A stretch of DNA of 63,845 nucleotides from Deltaproteobacteria bacterium (GCA_026712905.1 JAPOPM010000147.1:1-63845), one strand, 5' to 3'. Counted from the stretch's first letter, positions 37,272 through 46,379 are shown. Notes: a model not told the origin generated them from the letters alone. A program made the numbers and translations.

Positions 37272-37628
37272 CTAGCTGGCGGGACGCCATGCGGACACTC
37301 CGTAGTAGGCACCTACGATCGCTGTCAAGAACGCCTCGATCGAGATCAGGAGGCTTGAGTCCTTGAGCGCTTCGAAACACTCGCCGCAGGCGAACGCCAA
37401 GATGAATAGCGCTGCTAGCGATAGCAGCAGCGCCGCTAGTGCGATGTACGCCATACGGCGCCTATGGCGGAAGCGGTTCTTGGCGAACTCGATCAGCTGA
37501 GTCTTGTCCGCAGATGCCAAATCCGCATCCTTCGCTATCTCCATCATCACCTTGATGGGATCAAGTCCCGCCGGCGCTTGCTGCGCTGCAGCAATCACGC
37601 CGGGCTGGTGCTCGTTGGCATTCGCCAT
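37272..37628 (-). CDS. Small two-helix membrane protein, unknown
   Basis: A 118-residue protein. The soluble N-terminal half includes DPIKVMMEIAKDADLASADKTQLIEFAKNRFRHRRR, and two membrane helices follow (about residues 60-80 and 92-112). ATG with AGAGG upstream. The short cytoplasmic helix plus two-helix hairpin is a layout used by small membrane effectors and by housekeeping proteins alike. No family is recognised. Confidence 0.55.
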   Translation of the reverse strand: MANANEHQPGVIAAAQQAPAGLDPIKVMMEIAKDADLASADKTQLIEFAKNRFRHRRRMAYIALAALLLSLAALFILAFACGECFEALKDSSLLISIEAFLTAIVGAYYGVSAWRPAS

Positions 37629-37699
37629 GGTAGCTACCTCTCGTCCCGGCTAGGTCTTCTGCTACGTTGCGTCCACTGCGCCCGCGATCTTTCGTGCGA

Positions 37700-38041
37700 T
37701 CAATTCGAAACCCCGTTCTCGAGGATGCAATTCATCCCCCCACTCTTGCCTGTGATGAGGGGAGATGTCTCGCAGTGTGCCTCGGAGGTCCACGTATCAC
37801 ACCGCCTGCCTGATTGCTGGAACGATATCGTCTTCAAACTCAGCCAAGTCGTTTCGTCTACCGCACTGAGAGCCTCATCCTTATCGTAAGCATACTGTAA
37901 GCGATTCATTCCCGTCTGCGCGCACTCCAGCGCCGCCCTGTCTAGATGAACCTTCCAACCAACGGGAATTATATACAATCCGTAACCAGAAGTTAGTCGC
38001 GGAAGAAGAGAGGGTAGAGGGCAAGGTGGCTGATCTGCCAA
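37700..38041 (-). CDS. Hypothetical protein (doubtful)
   Basis: A 113-residue open frame whose central part (GLYIIPVGWKVHLDRAALECAQTGMNRLQYAYDKDEAL) looks protein-like, but the N-terminus overlaps the end of the upstream gene by 49 bases and no ribosome binding site is visible. It could be a real gene starting further in, or a chance frame. Confidence 0.3.
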   Translation of the reverse strand: MADQPPCPLPSLLPRLTSGYGLYIIPVGWKVHLDRAALECAQTGMNRLQYAYDKDEALSAVDETTWLSLKTISFQQSGRRCDTWTSEAHCETSPLITGKSGGMNCILENGVSN

Positions 38042-38394
38042 AGATCGAGACGCTTCTTACCAACGAAGAGGTTGCATTCGGCCTGATTCTTGTCCCACCG
38101 AGGCGTCACCTTGAACATGTCGCTCTCGGTGCCATGAATCTGGATGTGGTCGCCTTTCTTCTTCAGCTCGACGATGGGGGTACGCCCGGACTCTTTGCGG
38201 CCACGGATTGCCACCTTTGTCACTACGTCACCGACGACTTTCTTATGAACGGTGAAGTCGCTATCGGGATGAACATCTTTCTTCTCTCCGATGTCCGCCT
38301 CAAGACGAGTGAGCAAAGCCTCGAACACGTCGTCGACGGTGCACGACACTCTTCGCTTCACCCAATTCACTGGCGCCTTGTCCCGGATTTCCAT
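37993..38394 (-). CDS. Hypothetical protein
   Basis: A 133-residue soluble protein: MEIRDKAPVNWVKRRVSCTVDDVFEALLTRLEADI, a lysine-rich middle, and VTPRWDKNQAECNLFVGKKRLDLWQISHLALYPLFF at the end. The ATG at 38394 follows GGGAG at some distance; a TTG ten codons upstream is possible. No family recognised. It lies between the two copies of the structured repeat together with the two preceding frames. Confidence 0.5.
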   Translation of the reverse strand: MEIRDKAPVNWVKRRVSCTVDDVFEALLTRLEADIGEKKDVHPDSDFTVHKKVVGDVVTKVAIRGRKESGRTPIVELKKKGDHIQIHGTESDMFKVTPRWDKNQAECNLFVGKKRLDLWQISHLALYPLFFRD

Positions 38395-38570
38395 GCGGCG
38401 AATATAACTCCCGGCTAGCGGCAAGGCAAGATCGGATGCGAAAGACCGACTTGTGCGGGGGACAACGCCAAGGCCCCGCCTGGCGCACGGGAAGGGTCCG
38501 ACCCTCTGATTAAGGAGAAAGTGGCTGTTAAGGCGGGCAGAACCAGGAAGGAGGACGAGTGTTGCCCCGA

Positions 38571-38668
38571 GTAAGACTTCCCCATTGAAGGATCAGATGA
38601 TTCGTTCACGAACAATCACGTGGTCAACACCACGCCCTGGACGGCCAAACGGCCAGGGTAGTCCTTCG
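38571..38668 (+). repeat. Structured intergenic repeat, copy B
   Basis: Hairpins: GATT/AATC enclosing GTTC-AC-GAAC (38599-38617); GTGGT-CAAC-ACCAC (38620-38633), perfect; then CCCTGG...CCAGGG (38635-38658). Copy A at 36922-37026 keeps the order and spacing. The pair brackets a 1.5-kb block of small genes, and copy B sits just behind the phosphatase stop codon. Confidence 0.6.
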
Positions 38669-38694
38669 GTGACTCTTCCCGGAACGGTTACCCC

Positions 38695-40425
38695 TCATGC
38701 GCCTCGCTCGAGTTCTCCCCCGTTCTGGAACAGGCATATCTTCGCCAGCGAGTGGCTGAGCGCAACGGCGCCTCCTCCCACCGCGGGCGGGGCGTCCAGC
38801 GCCTGGCCGCTGTAGAGCTTGAACCATGCCTCGCCGGCTTGCGGATCGACGCTGATCAAGGCGTAGGAGCTCTGCGTGTACAGCGCCAGACGCTCGAAGC
38901 GGTAGCCCTCGGCCGTTTCGCCGTCGTCCGCCGCGCCCAAACGCAGCACCCACGACTGCGGCAACGACAGGCTGTAGGTAATGGCGCTCGAGGTGAGCTG
39001 GTAGATCCGGTGGCCCGCGCCGTCCTCGATCGCGAACACAGCCGAGACGTGGACATCCCCGCTCAGGACCGAGACCTTGATCCCTCTGGCCGCGGCGTCG
39101 AACAGCACCTTCATCAGCGCCTCGCGTTCGGTGGTATGCAACTCGTGCTCCCAGGAATCGCGCAAGTCGTCGCCCAGCCCTCCCAGATGCTCGTCCGCCT
39201 GGACCAGCGCCGCGCGCGTGTGCAGCACCGGCACCGCCGAGACCACGAACAGGAAGGGCGTATCCTCCGGCGTCAACCCGCCCACCCATGCGGCGAAACG
39301 GTCGAACTGCTCACGTCCCAGGATGCGGTAGCTCTGGCGCTCGACGTCGCGCTGGCCGCGCCCGTCGAGCACGTAGAACGCGCACCCGCCCCGGCGGAAG
39401 CCGTAGTCGAGCGCCCCGTCCGCGGTCGGCGGATTGTGGCTGTGCTCGTACTCGAAATAGGCGCGCCGCGCCGCGCGGAACATGCGGCGCATCAGCTCCC
39501 GGCCCTCGCCGTGGCTCAGCCCCCGCTCCTCGAAGTCCGGCAGCAGCCGCCGCACGCCATCCTGCCCGTCTTCGGGGTCAAAATAGTAGGAACCCCACCC
39601 GTCGCCGATCTCGTGGTCGTCCCAGATCATGTAGGTGGGAAAGCCGTCGAACACCTGCTGAACGCTCTCGAACCCCCAGTAGCCGCGGTAGATGTCGCGG
39701 TACCAGCTGAGCATCGCCTTCTCGTCCGGCAGCAGCCGCCCGTCCTCCTTGCGCATCGTGCGGTTGAGATGGCGCCAGATGTCGAGGGTCTCCACCCCGT
39801 CGCTGTAGCACACGTCGCCGCCGGCGATGACGAGATCCACCTCGTTCTCGTGGCGGCGCAGGGTGGCGCCGAGGAAATCCCACATGTCGAGGTTCGCCGT
39901 CTCGGTGCGCTGGTGGAACAGGCCGTTCACCGCGTAGGGCTTGTGGCAGGAAAACAGCGCGAACTGGAACGCCCGGCGCTCGTTCTCGGGCGGCGGCGTG
40001 CGGAACCGGCGCAGCCGGTTGTGTCCCAGCACCACCCGCTCGCGGTCGCGGGCGTAGAGGACGTAGCCGTAGCGGGTATCGGGGGCGAGCCCACGCAGTT
40101 CCACCACCCGGGTGGTGTCGGCCGCGTAGTCGGCGATCTCGAAGTCCTCCCGCCGCATCTCCGGCAGCACAGCCGACGCATCTTCGAGCGGCAACGGCGC
40201 GGCGCTCAACGCGGCCCGCAGCCCCGCCTCCCCGGCGGACGATGCGAGCGCAGCCTCGCGGGGGTACACGAGCAGGGAGAACTCGCCCGGCCGCCCGGTA
40301 CGCAGCCACACCCGCGCGCTGTCCGAGGTGGCGTGCCCGATGATCGCCGCCACCTTCAGGCGCGCGTTCGGCCAAGGCCGGTCGGTCTTGAAGACGAACG
40401 AGTCAGGGATATGGGATTGGGCCAC
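38695..40425 (-). CDS. PhoD-like metallophosphatase/phosphodiesterase
   Basis: A 576-residue protein of the PhoD family. It has an N-terminal fibronectin-like module (SARVWLRTGRPGEFSLLVYP) and then the calcineurin-like core: ALFSCHKPYAVNG, GGDVCYSDGVE (about residues 212-222), MIWDDHEIGDGWG (about 281-293) and VLSGDVHVSAVFAIED (about 466-481). These hold the Asp, Asn/His and Cys metal ligands expected of the PhoD/purple-phosphatase group. Unlike B. subtilis PhoD there is no Tat or Sec signal peptide, so it may act in the cytoplasm on nucleotides or other phosphodiesters. The gene stands alone. Confidence 0.85.
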   Translation of the reverse strand: MAQSHIPDSFVFKTDRPWPNARLKVAAIIGHATSDSARVWLRTGRPGEFSLLVYPREAALASSAGEAGLRAALSAAPLPLEDASAVLPEMRREDFEIADYAADTTRVVELRGLAPDTRYGYVLYARDRERVVLGHNRLRRFRTPPPENERRAFQFALFSCHKPYAVNGLFHQRTETANLDMWDFLGATLRRHENEVDLVIAGGDVCYSDGVETLDIWRHLNRTMRKEDGRLLPDEKAMLSWYRDIYRGYWGFESVQQVFDGFPTYMIWDDHEIGDGWGSYYFDPEDGQDGVRRLLPDFEERGLSHGEGRELMRRMFRAARRAYFEYEHSHNPPTADGALDYGFRRGGCAFYVLDGRGQRDVERQSYRILGREQFDRFAAWVGGLTPEDTPFLFVVSAVPVLHTRAALVQADEHLGGLGDDLRDSWEHELHTTEREALMKVLFDAAARGIKVSVLSGDVHVSAVFAIEDGAGHRIYQLTSSAITYSLSLPQSWVLRLGAADDGETAEGYRFERLALYTQSSYALISVDPQAGEAWFKLYSGQALDAPPAVGGGAVALSHSLAKICLFQNGGELERGA

Positions 40426-40534
40426 GTGTTTCCTCCCGGCGGGTCGATTCCGTTCAGCCGCCGGCGCCCGCCACGACGGCCTGATTCAAACAGACCACTC
40501 TCGTAAGATCTCCGAGGCGCTTGCCGCACCCCTG

Positions 40535-41197
40535 TCACCGGCATCGCACGGCGTCACTCCAACAGTTCCCGTTACGACAATGTTCCAGTCCCTCCACCGG
40601 TTCGTAGAGCCGGCTCAAGCCCCTGCGGCGCTCCCACCAGACCGATCCCGTAGTGTCTGCGATCGTGGACCGGAAACAGCCACACAACATACCCGGACCG
40701 CATTCCAGCAGTCGGTGGACGGTCGCGCTGTCGCGACGACGCCCCTTCTCTTGGTAGTGAACCAGCAATGTGTCCCGCGACAGGTAGTTGCGCGTGATGG
40801 AGCCGCGCACCTGGATGTTCGTTCGTCTGTCGCCGACGTAGTCCACCGCGTCCTGTCCCGGACCCCGGTCGGACAGCTTTTCGCCGTGGCCCGACAGTTT
40901 CACACCCTCCTGAACAAGCAGCACCTGGTACGTCACCTGCAGGTCCTTGAAGGCGCCGAGGGCCGTGTCCTCGTATATGACGGTGAACTTCCAGCTTCCT
41001 GACAGATCGCCGGGTGGAGCAAGGTAGTCATTGAAGATCATGTATCCGAGACTCAGCGACACGGTCGTCACCAGCGCCCCAACGACCTGATTGGAGAGGG
41101 AGGAGGCGTGTCTCCATATCCAGGTCCCCCACGTACTCGCTTCGCCTTCCCGTGGTGGATCACCGGTCATGAGCCCAACCCATCCCTCCCCGAGCAT
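40535..41197 (-). CDS. Membrane-anchored hypothetical protein
   Basis: A 220-residue protein with one membrane helix (about residues 36-57, QVVGALVTTVSLSLGYMIFNDYL) and a beta-rich soluble domain (GSWKFTVIYEDTALGAFKDLQVTYQVLLVQEGVKLSGHGEK). That domain looks like the lipocalin-like folds of small stress- or SAVED/SMODS-associated proteins, but I cannot assign it. The ATG at 41197 or one nine codons later could be the start. Confidence 0.5.
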   Translation of the reverse strand: MLGEGWVGLMTGDPPREGEASTWGTWIWRHASSLSNQVVGALVTTVSLSLGYMIFNDYLAPPGDLSGSWKFTVIYEDTALGAFKDLQVTYQVLLVQEGVKLSGHGEKLSDRGPGQDAVDYVGDRRTNIQVRGSITRNYLSRDTLLVHYQEKGRRRDSATVHRLLECGPGMLCGCFRSTIADTTGSVWWERRRGLSRLYEPVEGLEHCRNGNCWSDAVRCR

Positions 41198-41812
41198 CCG
41201 CTTTGTCGCGACGGTGCGCTGTCAACTGCCGAATTCCATCGCCGGCCGCTGTTATCCCGAACGGATGGTCTCTCGCCGCCATTGAACCGCCATGGCGCCG
41301 TCGGAAGCACTGTCTCGGTCGAGGTGGGCAGCTCAGCCCGCCGCAAGGGACTCACCCAACCATTCCGAAGTCACTCACGGCGCAGTACATTGCTAGTATG
41401 CAGCACCCCGCTTTCGCAACTCGACGCCACGCCTCAGCCTACCTTCCTCGGAAGTCCTCGCCCGGGGCGTTGACAATCGCCGTGGGCGCACCGCGGATAG
41501 TGGGACAATCATCCCGCAGAGTGTCGCGCGTACGAAGGTGATCTCCCCACAAGAAGCCGGCCGACTGAGTGGCGACTTCTTGTAGTGGCGCGGGAGCCCG
41601 ATTCGATTCGGGTGCCGCCGCCGACGTCCACGCCGACCAGGTATCGACCTTGAGGACCAATCATAAGTGATTGATATTGTTATGTTATTTTAGAGGTAAG
41701 GCTGCCGCGCTGCTATATTGCGTAACCGTCACCGAGTCCAATCCATCACATCAGCGACCTCGTTCCGCGACAAGGTACACCCGGAGGCCTCGTGGCGTAT
41801 GCAAACTGTCAG
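41198..41812. other. Non-coding stretch of 615 bases
   Basis: No credible gene on either strand. It includes a short inverted repeat ACAAGAAG/CTTCTTGT (41549-41583) and a marked AT-rich patch near 41660-41695, unlike the surrounding sequence. It may hold decayed sequence or a promoter region, but nothing definite can be said. Confidence 0.4.
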
Positions 41813-43097
41813 TTATAACTCGTCGTGGCTGGATCCCTCGCCCGGAATGAATAGCCGTTTGTAGATCTTCTCCGCGTAGCGATCCGTCATTCCCGCAATG
41901 TAGTCACATACACGTCTTTCAACAGGGTCGTCCTCATCAAGCGCTTCTCTGGCGTTCCTAGGTATCAGCCTATCGGGCGCCGCAACGAGTTCCTCGAAAA
42001 GCTTATTGACGACATGTTGACCGCGACGTTCAAGTTGTTGGACTTCCGCACGGTCAATGACGAGTCTATAGGTAAGGTCTTTTAGGGCTTTGAGCAATGC
42101 CCCCACCAGCGGCTCGAATCCGATATAGTATTTGAGCAATGGGTGCGAGACCACGCAACGTTCTTTGATCTCGGAAGTTGTCACAAACAAGTTTACCAGT
42201 TTTCCGATGAACTGTTTTCGCTCGAAACTGTCAGCGAAAAGGCACTTGTCGAATTCCCGCAGAGATACGGCTTTGTCGCCTGGCCCGATCGTCGTCGAGC
42301 AATCGCGAAATACAGGTCTCAAACCGTCGAGAACATCTCCCTTGTCTACCATATCCCTCGCCACGATATCCTCAAGATCGTGTACTCCGTACGCTATGTC
42401 GTCCGCTATTTCCATGAGGGAACTATCCAGAGTTCGGCGACTTGGTTTCTCATCGTCGACGTCCCGTGACGTAAAATGCGCTACTTCCCCACGAGTGAAT
42501 GGTCGACCGAATGCCCAGTTGACAATTTTCTTCTCCGTGTCGAAGTAACATTTCGGCGGCTTGACACGAACTTGTTCTCCATCGAATGCTGAATAGGGGA
42601 CCGGATACTTTAGAAGCGCTAGGACAAGCCGGCGCGTCGGGTTCATACCCATCCTTCGCTTGTATTTCTCCAACCGCATGACTATCCGTAGTGTTTGACC
42701 GTTCCCTTCGAAACCACCACAGTTGAGCATTTTTAATATGGAGTGCCCTTTCGCCTCCATGGCCAAAGGGGGGGTGTCCTAAATCGTGTGCTAGACATGC
42801 AGCGACTAGCAAATCGGCTGGTGGAAGCCATGCACGCACTTCGCGCGTAACTTCAGGCCGGTCCTTCAAGGAACGCAAGAGGCCTTGTCCAATCTCCGCT
42901 GCCTCGATAGAATGCGTAAGTCTAGTTCGATGGAAGTCGCCTTCACCGACACCCATGACTTGTGTTTTGGCTTGCAAGCGGCGAAACGCGGATGAATGAA
43001 CTACGCGTGCCTTGTCGCGCGCGTATTCATCGCGCTCGTCATCGGGCCTGCGCTCTTCGGGCTCCCAGTACCGGCACCGGAAATCGTCGTCGATCAT
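41813..43097 (-). pseudogene. dgt: dGTP triphosphohydrolase-like HD protein, interrupted by a one-base frameshift
   Basis: HD-domain deoxynucleotide triphosphohydrolase. The N-terminal part starts [15 protein letters not shown] and has [33 protein letters not shown] and [15 protein letters not shown], with the His and Asp metal ligands. After ALHIK the frame runs off; the remaining 300 residues continue in another frame from [16 protein letters not shown] through IADDIAYGVHDLED. One base too many in the A5 run (plus strand T5, 42730-42734) explains the break; with four A the protein would read [14 protein letters not shown]. All catalytic residues survive, so it may be a sequencing error or a recent mutation. 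It lies 204 bases downstream of the SLATT gene. Confidence 0.75.
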
Positions 43098-43171
43098 GTG
43101 ACTCCGTCTACCCCAAAATCAGTGAAACATCAACGTCAGAACACGTCTATGAGAAACACCCTAGGGTCAAG

Positions 43172-43310
43172 GTCACTCTGACCAAGCCCACCGTTGACAC
43201 TCCCGAGTCGACAAAACAAGGCTTTCGTTGGTTGCGACGACAAGTTCACGGGCTTCGGCGTGTGCGTCCATCCCGCGGGCGCCAAAGGCGTTGGCTATTA
43301 TTCATTCAGA
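43172..43310 (+). pseudogene. N-terminal remnant of a phage-type tyrosine integrase
   Basis: Reading across one frameshift gives LTKPTVDT, then FVGCDDKFTGFGVCVHPAGAKGVGYYSF, the arm-DNA-binding N-terminus of P4/phage-type integrases (usual form DxxLxGFGVRVxPSGxKS). The catalytic domain is absent. The remnant ends at the 3' end of the SLATT gene on the other strand, so that gene, or a deletion, cut it. Confidence 0.5.
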
Positions 43311-43835
43311 CGGCTTGTCCGCCGCTGTTGGTGCAACAACTCGCGCCGTGGTCCAGATATCTTGCGGCACCACTGGACCGTCCCTGGAGAGCGTATCCAT
43401 CCGTTCACGAATGCTATCGACGGTCTGTTGCCACACTTCGCCTCCCATTCCTAACTTTGCGATTTCCTGATCAAGTTGGCGCTTTACTGAACCATATTCC
43501 GCCGCTATGGATCTGTGTTTTGACGCTAATTCATCAAATCTCAGAAACGTTTGAAGCGCTGCTAGTACAGCGGCGACAACGCTCACAAAACCGACGAGGA
43601 TTTGAATATGTAGTTCAACGCTCTGACCTAGTGCTGCAAAAACGGTCGTCGCCACCATTGCGGATAGGACAACTGTCGGCACACCGAGAAAGTAGTTTCG
43701 ATTGGCGAATCGGTTCGCGGAAGTGTAATTGGCGATCTGGCTCCGACGGCAGTTAGTTCGCCACCTGTTAAGCATTTCCAAATTATCACTACTTCTCATT
43801 TCCAGTGCTTTCGTCGTAACCGAAATAGACGTCAT
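43302..43835 (-). CDS. SLATT-type two-helix membrane effector
   Basis: About 177 residues from ATG 43835 (an ATG twelve codons later is also possible). The layout is an N-terminal helix with LNRWRTNCRRSQIANYTSANRFANRNYFLG, two close membrane helices (about residues 49-69 and 77-98), then a soluble helix FLRFDELASKHRSIAAEYGSVKRQLDQEIA. This is the pattern of SLATT domains, which are predicted pore-forming effectors in nucleotide-activated conflict systems (SMODS/SLOG associated). No cyclase or SLOG gene is next to it; the nearest gene on the same strand is the dGTPase. The SLATT call is by recognition of pattern, not alignment. Confidence 0.65.
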   Translation of the reverse strand: MTSISVTTKALEMRSSDNLEMLNRWRTNCRRSQIANYTSANRFANRNYFLGVPTVVLSAMVATTVFAALGQSVELHIQILVGFVSVVAAVLAALQTFLRFDELASKHRSIAAEYGSVKRQLDQEIAKLGMGGEVWQQTVDSIRERMDTLSRDGPVVPQDIWTTARVVAPTAADKPSE

Positions 43836-43929
43836 AATCAGCGGTGTTGTCCGCAACAACGTGACTTTATGTGTCAACAGGTTAGGAGTGTACTGTTTCC
43901 AGGGGTTGGTCCGCACCGGCGGGTGCACG

Positions 43930-44524
43930 TCACGGAACCGTTCCGCCGGGCGGGCGCCCGGGAGCCGGCAGTCCTCTCCGACGCGCGTCCGTCACTCGTC
44001 GCTTGACCGTGAGACACGAGCACTCGGTGAGGTGCGCTACCTTGTGCGAGACGCTTCCCATCACCAAGCCGGCCACGTTGCCGAGACCCCGGCGACCCAT
44101 GACCACCAACTCCGCCTTCTCATGCCCGACCGCGGCGATGATGTTGCTTGCCGGGTCGCGGTCCACGACCCGGGTCTCCAGGTGCTGGACGCCCTTCGCC
44201 GACAGTGTCTCGCGCGCCTTCTCGGCGATGCCTTCACCGACCTTGCGCAGAGTCTCGGGCGACACGGGAATGGGGCCCCTGCGGGTAACCCGATGCGGCG
44301 ACCCGCTCGACCATCGATGTGAGTTCGTCGATCTCCTTCACGACATCCCCTGCGATGCCGATTTCCTGGCAACTCGCCTTCAGATCCGGAGCTGTGGCAT
44401 GTTGCAGCAGAGCCTGCACGACCACGACGCGCGCGCCGAATTTCACGGCGATCTCGCCCGTCATCTCGATGGCCTTGTTCGCGTGATCGGAACCGTCCGT
44501 TGGAACTATGATGGTGTTGATCAT
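43930..44524 (-). pseudogene. Universal stress protein (UspA family), frameshifted
   Basis: The N-terminal half reads MINTIIVPTDGSDHANKAIEMTGEIAVKFGARVVVVQ and continues to VERVAASGYPQGP. The C-terminal half is in another frame from PIPVSPETLRKV to NIIAAVGHEKAELVVMGRRGLGNVAGLVMGSVSHKVAHLTECSCLTVK, which holds the ATP-binding GRRGLG...GS motif. One extra G in the GGGGCCCC run (44272-44279) explains the break. Otherwise intact, about 195 residues. USPs bind ATP and respond to stress. Confidence 0.75.
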
Positions 44525-44907
44525 GGCTGTCTCCATAGGCGCTTTCGCGCCAGCCATCTGATTCGTCGTCCGGACAAAGGACGTGCGTGGATTCTGTCAC
44601 AAAACCGACGGCGCTGCCAGACAGGCACGAACGGAGGACAACTCCGGGAAGTCGCCTGCACGCCTCCGCCGGAGATCAACCTGTGGCGGTTTCTACTCGC
44701 GTTCGCGCAGATCGGCGCCATCCATGCGGAGCTTCGCGACACGATCGATGTTGACGGGATTCAACGACGCGACGCTGACGCTGGAGTCGCAGATGCTGCC
44801 ATGCTACCTCTACTCCCTGCCGCCGGTCTCCGGATCGCCACGAGGAAACGGACTTTGTGCGGCCCGTGGGTGTCGTCATCGCACCCGTCAGGGGGAGAGT
44901 CATAGTC

Positions 44908-45488
44908 ATGCCCGGCATCATCGCAGCTTGTATCATCGTCTCGGCTTTTGCCTTGTCGTCGGTTGTCCATGCGGACGCGTCCGGCCGAGCGTCCGCAATC
45001 GACGGCGACACCATCGAAGTGGGCGATGAACGCATACGTCTCCATGGCATCGACGCGCCGGAGAGCGCCCAAACCTGTCTCGCCGGTGGCGAAGGTTGGC
45101 GGTGCGGCCGGCGCACGACTCGCGCATTCCGCGACCGGATCGACAGCCAGGCGGTTGCGTGCGAGGAAAGAGACCGGGGTCGTTACGGGCGCATGATGGC
45201 GGTGTGCCGGGAATATGTGGCGGAAGAAGCGTCAGCGAAAGCGGCTCGGCGTGGGCTCTGGCGCGGCGACTTCGTGGTGCCCTGGGACTGGCGGGCGAAC
45301 GCCTGAAGGCGGTCCGTCAGGAGACCAAGAGCGATGCCGGCCAGGACACCGCCGAATGCCGCATCAAGGGAAAATTCAGCCGCAAGGGCGCTCGCATCTA
45401 CCATGTGCCCGGCGGGCGTTACTACGAACGGACAGGGATCAGTCCGTCCAGAGGGGAGCGTTGGTTCTGTACGGAGGCCGAGGCCTAG
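44908..45488 (+). pseudogene. Thermonuclease (SNase-like) with frameshift and stop codon
   Basis: Secreted SNase-fold nuclease. A signal peptide (IIAACIIVSAFALSSVVHA) precedes ASAIDGDTIEVGDERIRLHGIDAPES with catalytic Asp/Arg positions, CGRRTTRAFRDRI, and ERDRGRYGRMMAVC. The frame ends at DWRANA (stop 45304-45306), but the next frame continues ERLKAV...CRIKGKFSRKGARIYHVPGGRYYERTGI and GERWFCTEAEA, the usual C-terminal module of these proteins. Loss of one G near 45297 gives the shift. After the TAG at 45486 the reading AAGWRRSR, also typical, continues. The N-terminal nuclease part may still be made. Confidence 0.65.
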
Positions 45489-45662
45489 GCGGCGGGGTGG
45501 CGCCGGTCGCGGCGTTCACGCGCCGAAGTCCCTGCGAAGGGGAGCCGGAGGTTCGTTTCGCCCGTGGTCGGACACGCCGCCATCGTGACCGCGGGGGAAG
45601 TGCAAGCCCCGGCTGGACGGCAGCGCGGTTTGTGCCGTGTCCGCGCACGAAAGGAGGAGAAA

Positions 45663-46049
45663 ATGGCTGTGGATCTCAAGGTCAACGTAAGGAAAGAAAT
45701 CGATCGGCTGAAGCAGGAGTTGAGCGCGGCCACAGGGCGAGTCGCCGCGTTGCGGGATGAGGTCAAGAGGCACGAACGGGTCTACAACATGCTGGATGCG
45801 GGGAAGACCGGCAAACGATCCCGGTGGGGCCGCGCTCTGGTTGGGCCGACGAAGCGGGGGCCGCGCGGCACGATGATCGACTGGAATGCTGTGCTGGCGA
45901 CTCTTCCCAACCAGTTCACCCTGGATACCATGAGCGCCCACGAGAAAGCGGGCGAGAAGCCACGGTCCTACCTCAGGCAGGTGGCCGCACGCTGGTCGAA
46001 GGAGCGTCGGATCAAGCGCACCGCACGGGGCATGTACCAGAAGACCTGA
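45663..46049 (+). CDS. Small hypothetical protein with coiled coil and basic C-terminal domain
   Basis: A 128-residue protein. An N-terminal coiled coil (VRKEIDRLKQELSAATGRVAALRDEVKRHERVYNML, residues 8-43) is followed by a basic linker and a C-terminal helical domain (TMIDWNAVLATLPNQFTLDTMSAHEKAGEKPRSYLRQVAARWSKERRIKRT) that looks like a small winged-helix or HTH. AGGAGG lies five bases before the ATG. Possibly DNA-binding; function unknown. Confidence 0.6.
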   Translation: MAVDLKVNVRKEIDRLKQELSAATGRVAALRDEVKRHERVYNMLDAGKTGKRSRWGRALVGPTKRGPRGTMIDWNAVLATLPNQFTLDTMSAHEKAGEKPRSYLRQVAARWSKERRIKRTARGMYQKT

Positions 46050-46166
46050 CTCCAACGGCGAAGAAACGGGACGGGCACGCGCTGAGCGGCGCCTTTGTTG
46101 TATTCAAACTGCTTCCGGTTTGCTTACTGGCGATAGCGGCGCCGAACAGAAGTACCGCATTTTCAA

Positions 46167-46379
46167 ATGGTTAGCCGCCTGCCATCCATTCGTGTCCATG
46201 ACCTCCGACACAGCTTCGCTTCGAGGGCGCTCGCCCTGGGGGAGAGCCTCACGATGATCGGAGAGATCCTCGGCCACCGGAAGGTGAAGACCACGGCCCG
46301 CTACGCCCACCTTGCACGAGAGTCGGTGAAGATGTCGACCGCCAGGGTCTCGGAGAGTATTGCGGCCGATATGGAATAG
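46167..46379 (+). pseudogene. C-terminal fragment of a tyrosine recombinase
   Basis: Seventy residues with VHDLRHSFASRALALGESLTMIGEILGHRKVKTTARYAHLA: the HxxR box, the GH pair and the catalytic tyrosine of the integrase family, at normal spacing. The first arginine and lysine region and the N-terminal domains are missing, so it is a remnant. It is on the same strand as the integrase N-terminal fragment at 43172-43310. Confidence 0.75.

Noticed and set aside
36922..38668. Repeats A and B as integron attC sites
   Set aside because: The conserved attC core boxes could not be placed in a consistent inverted arrangement, and no integron integrase is present.
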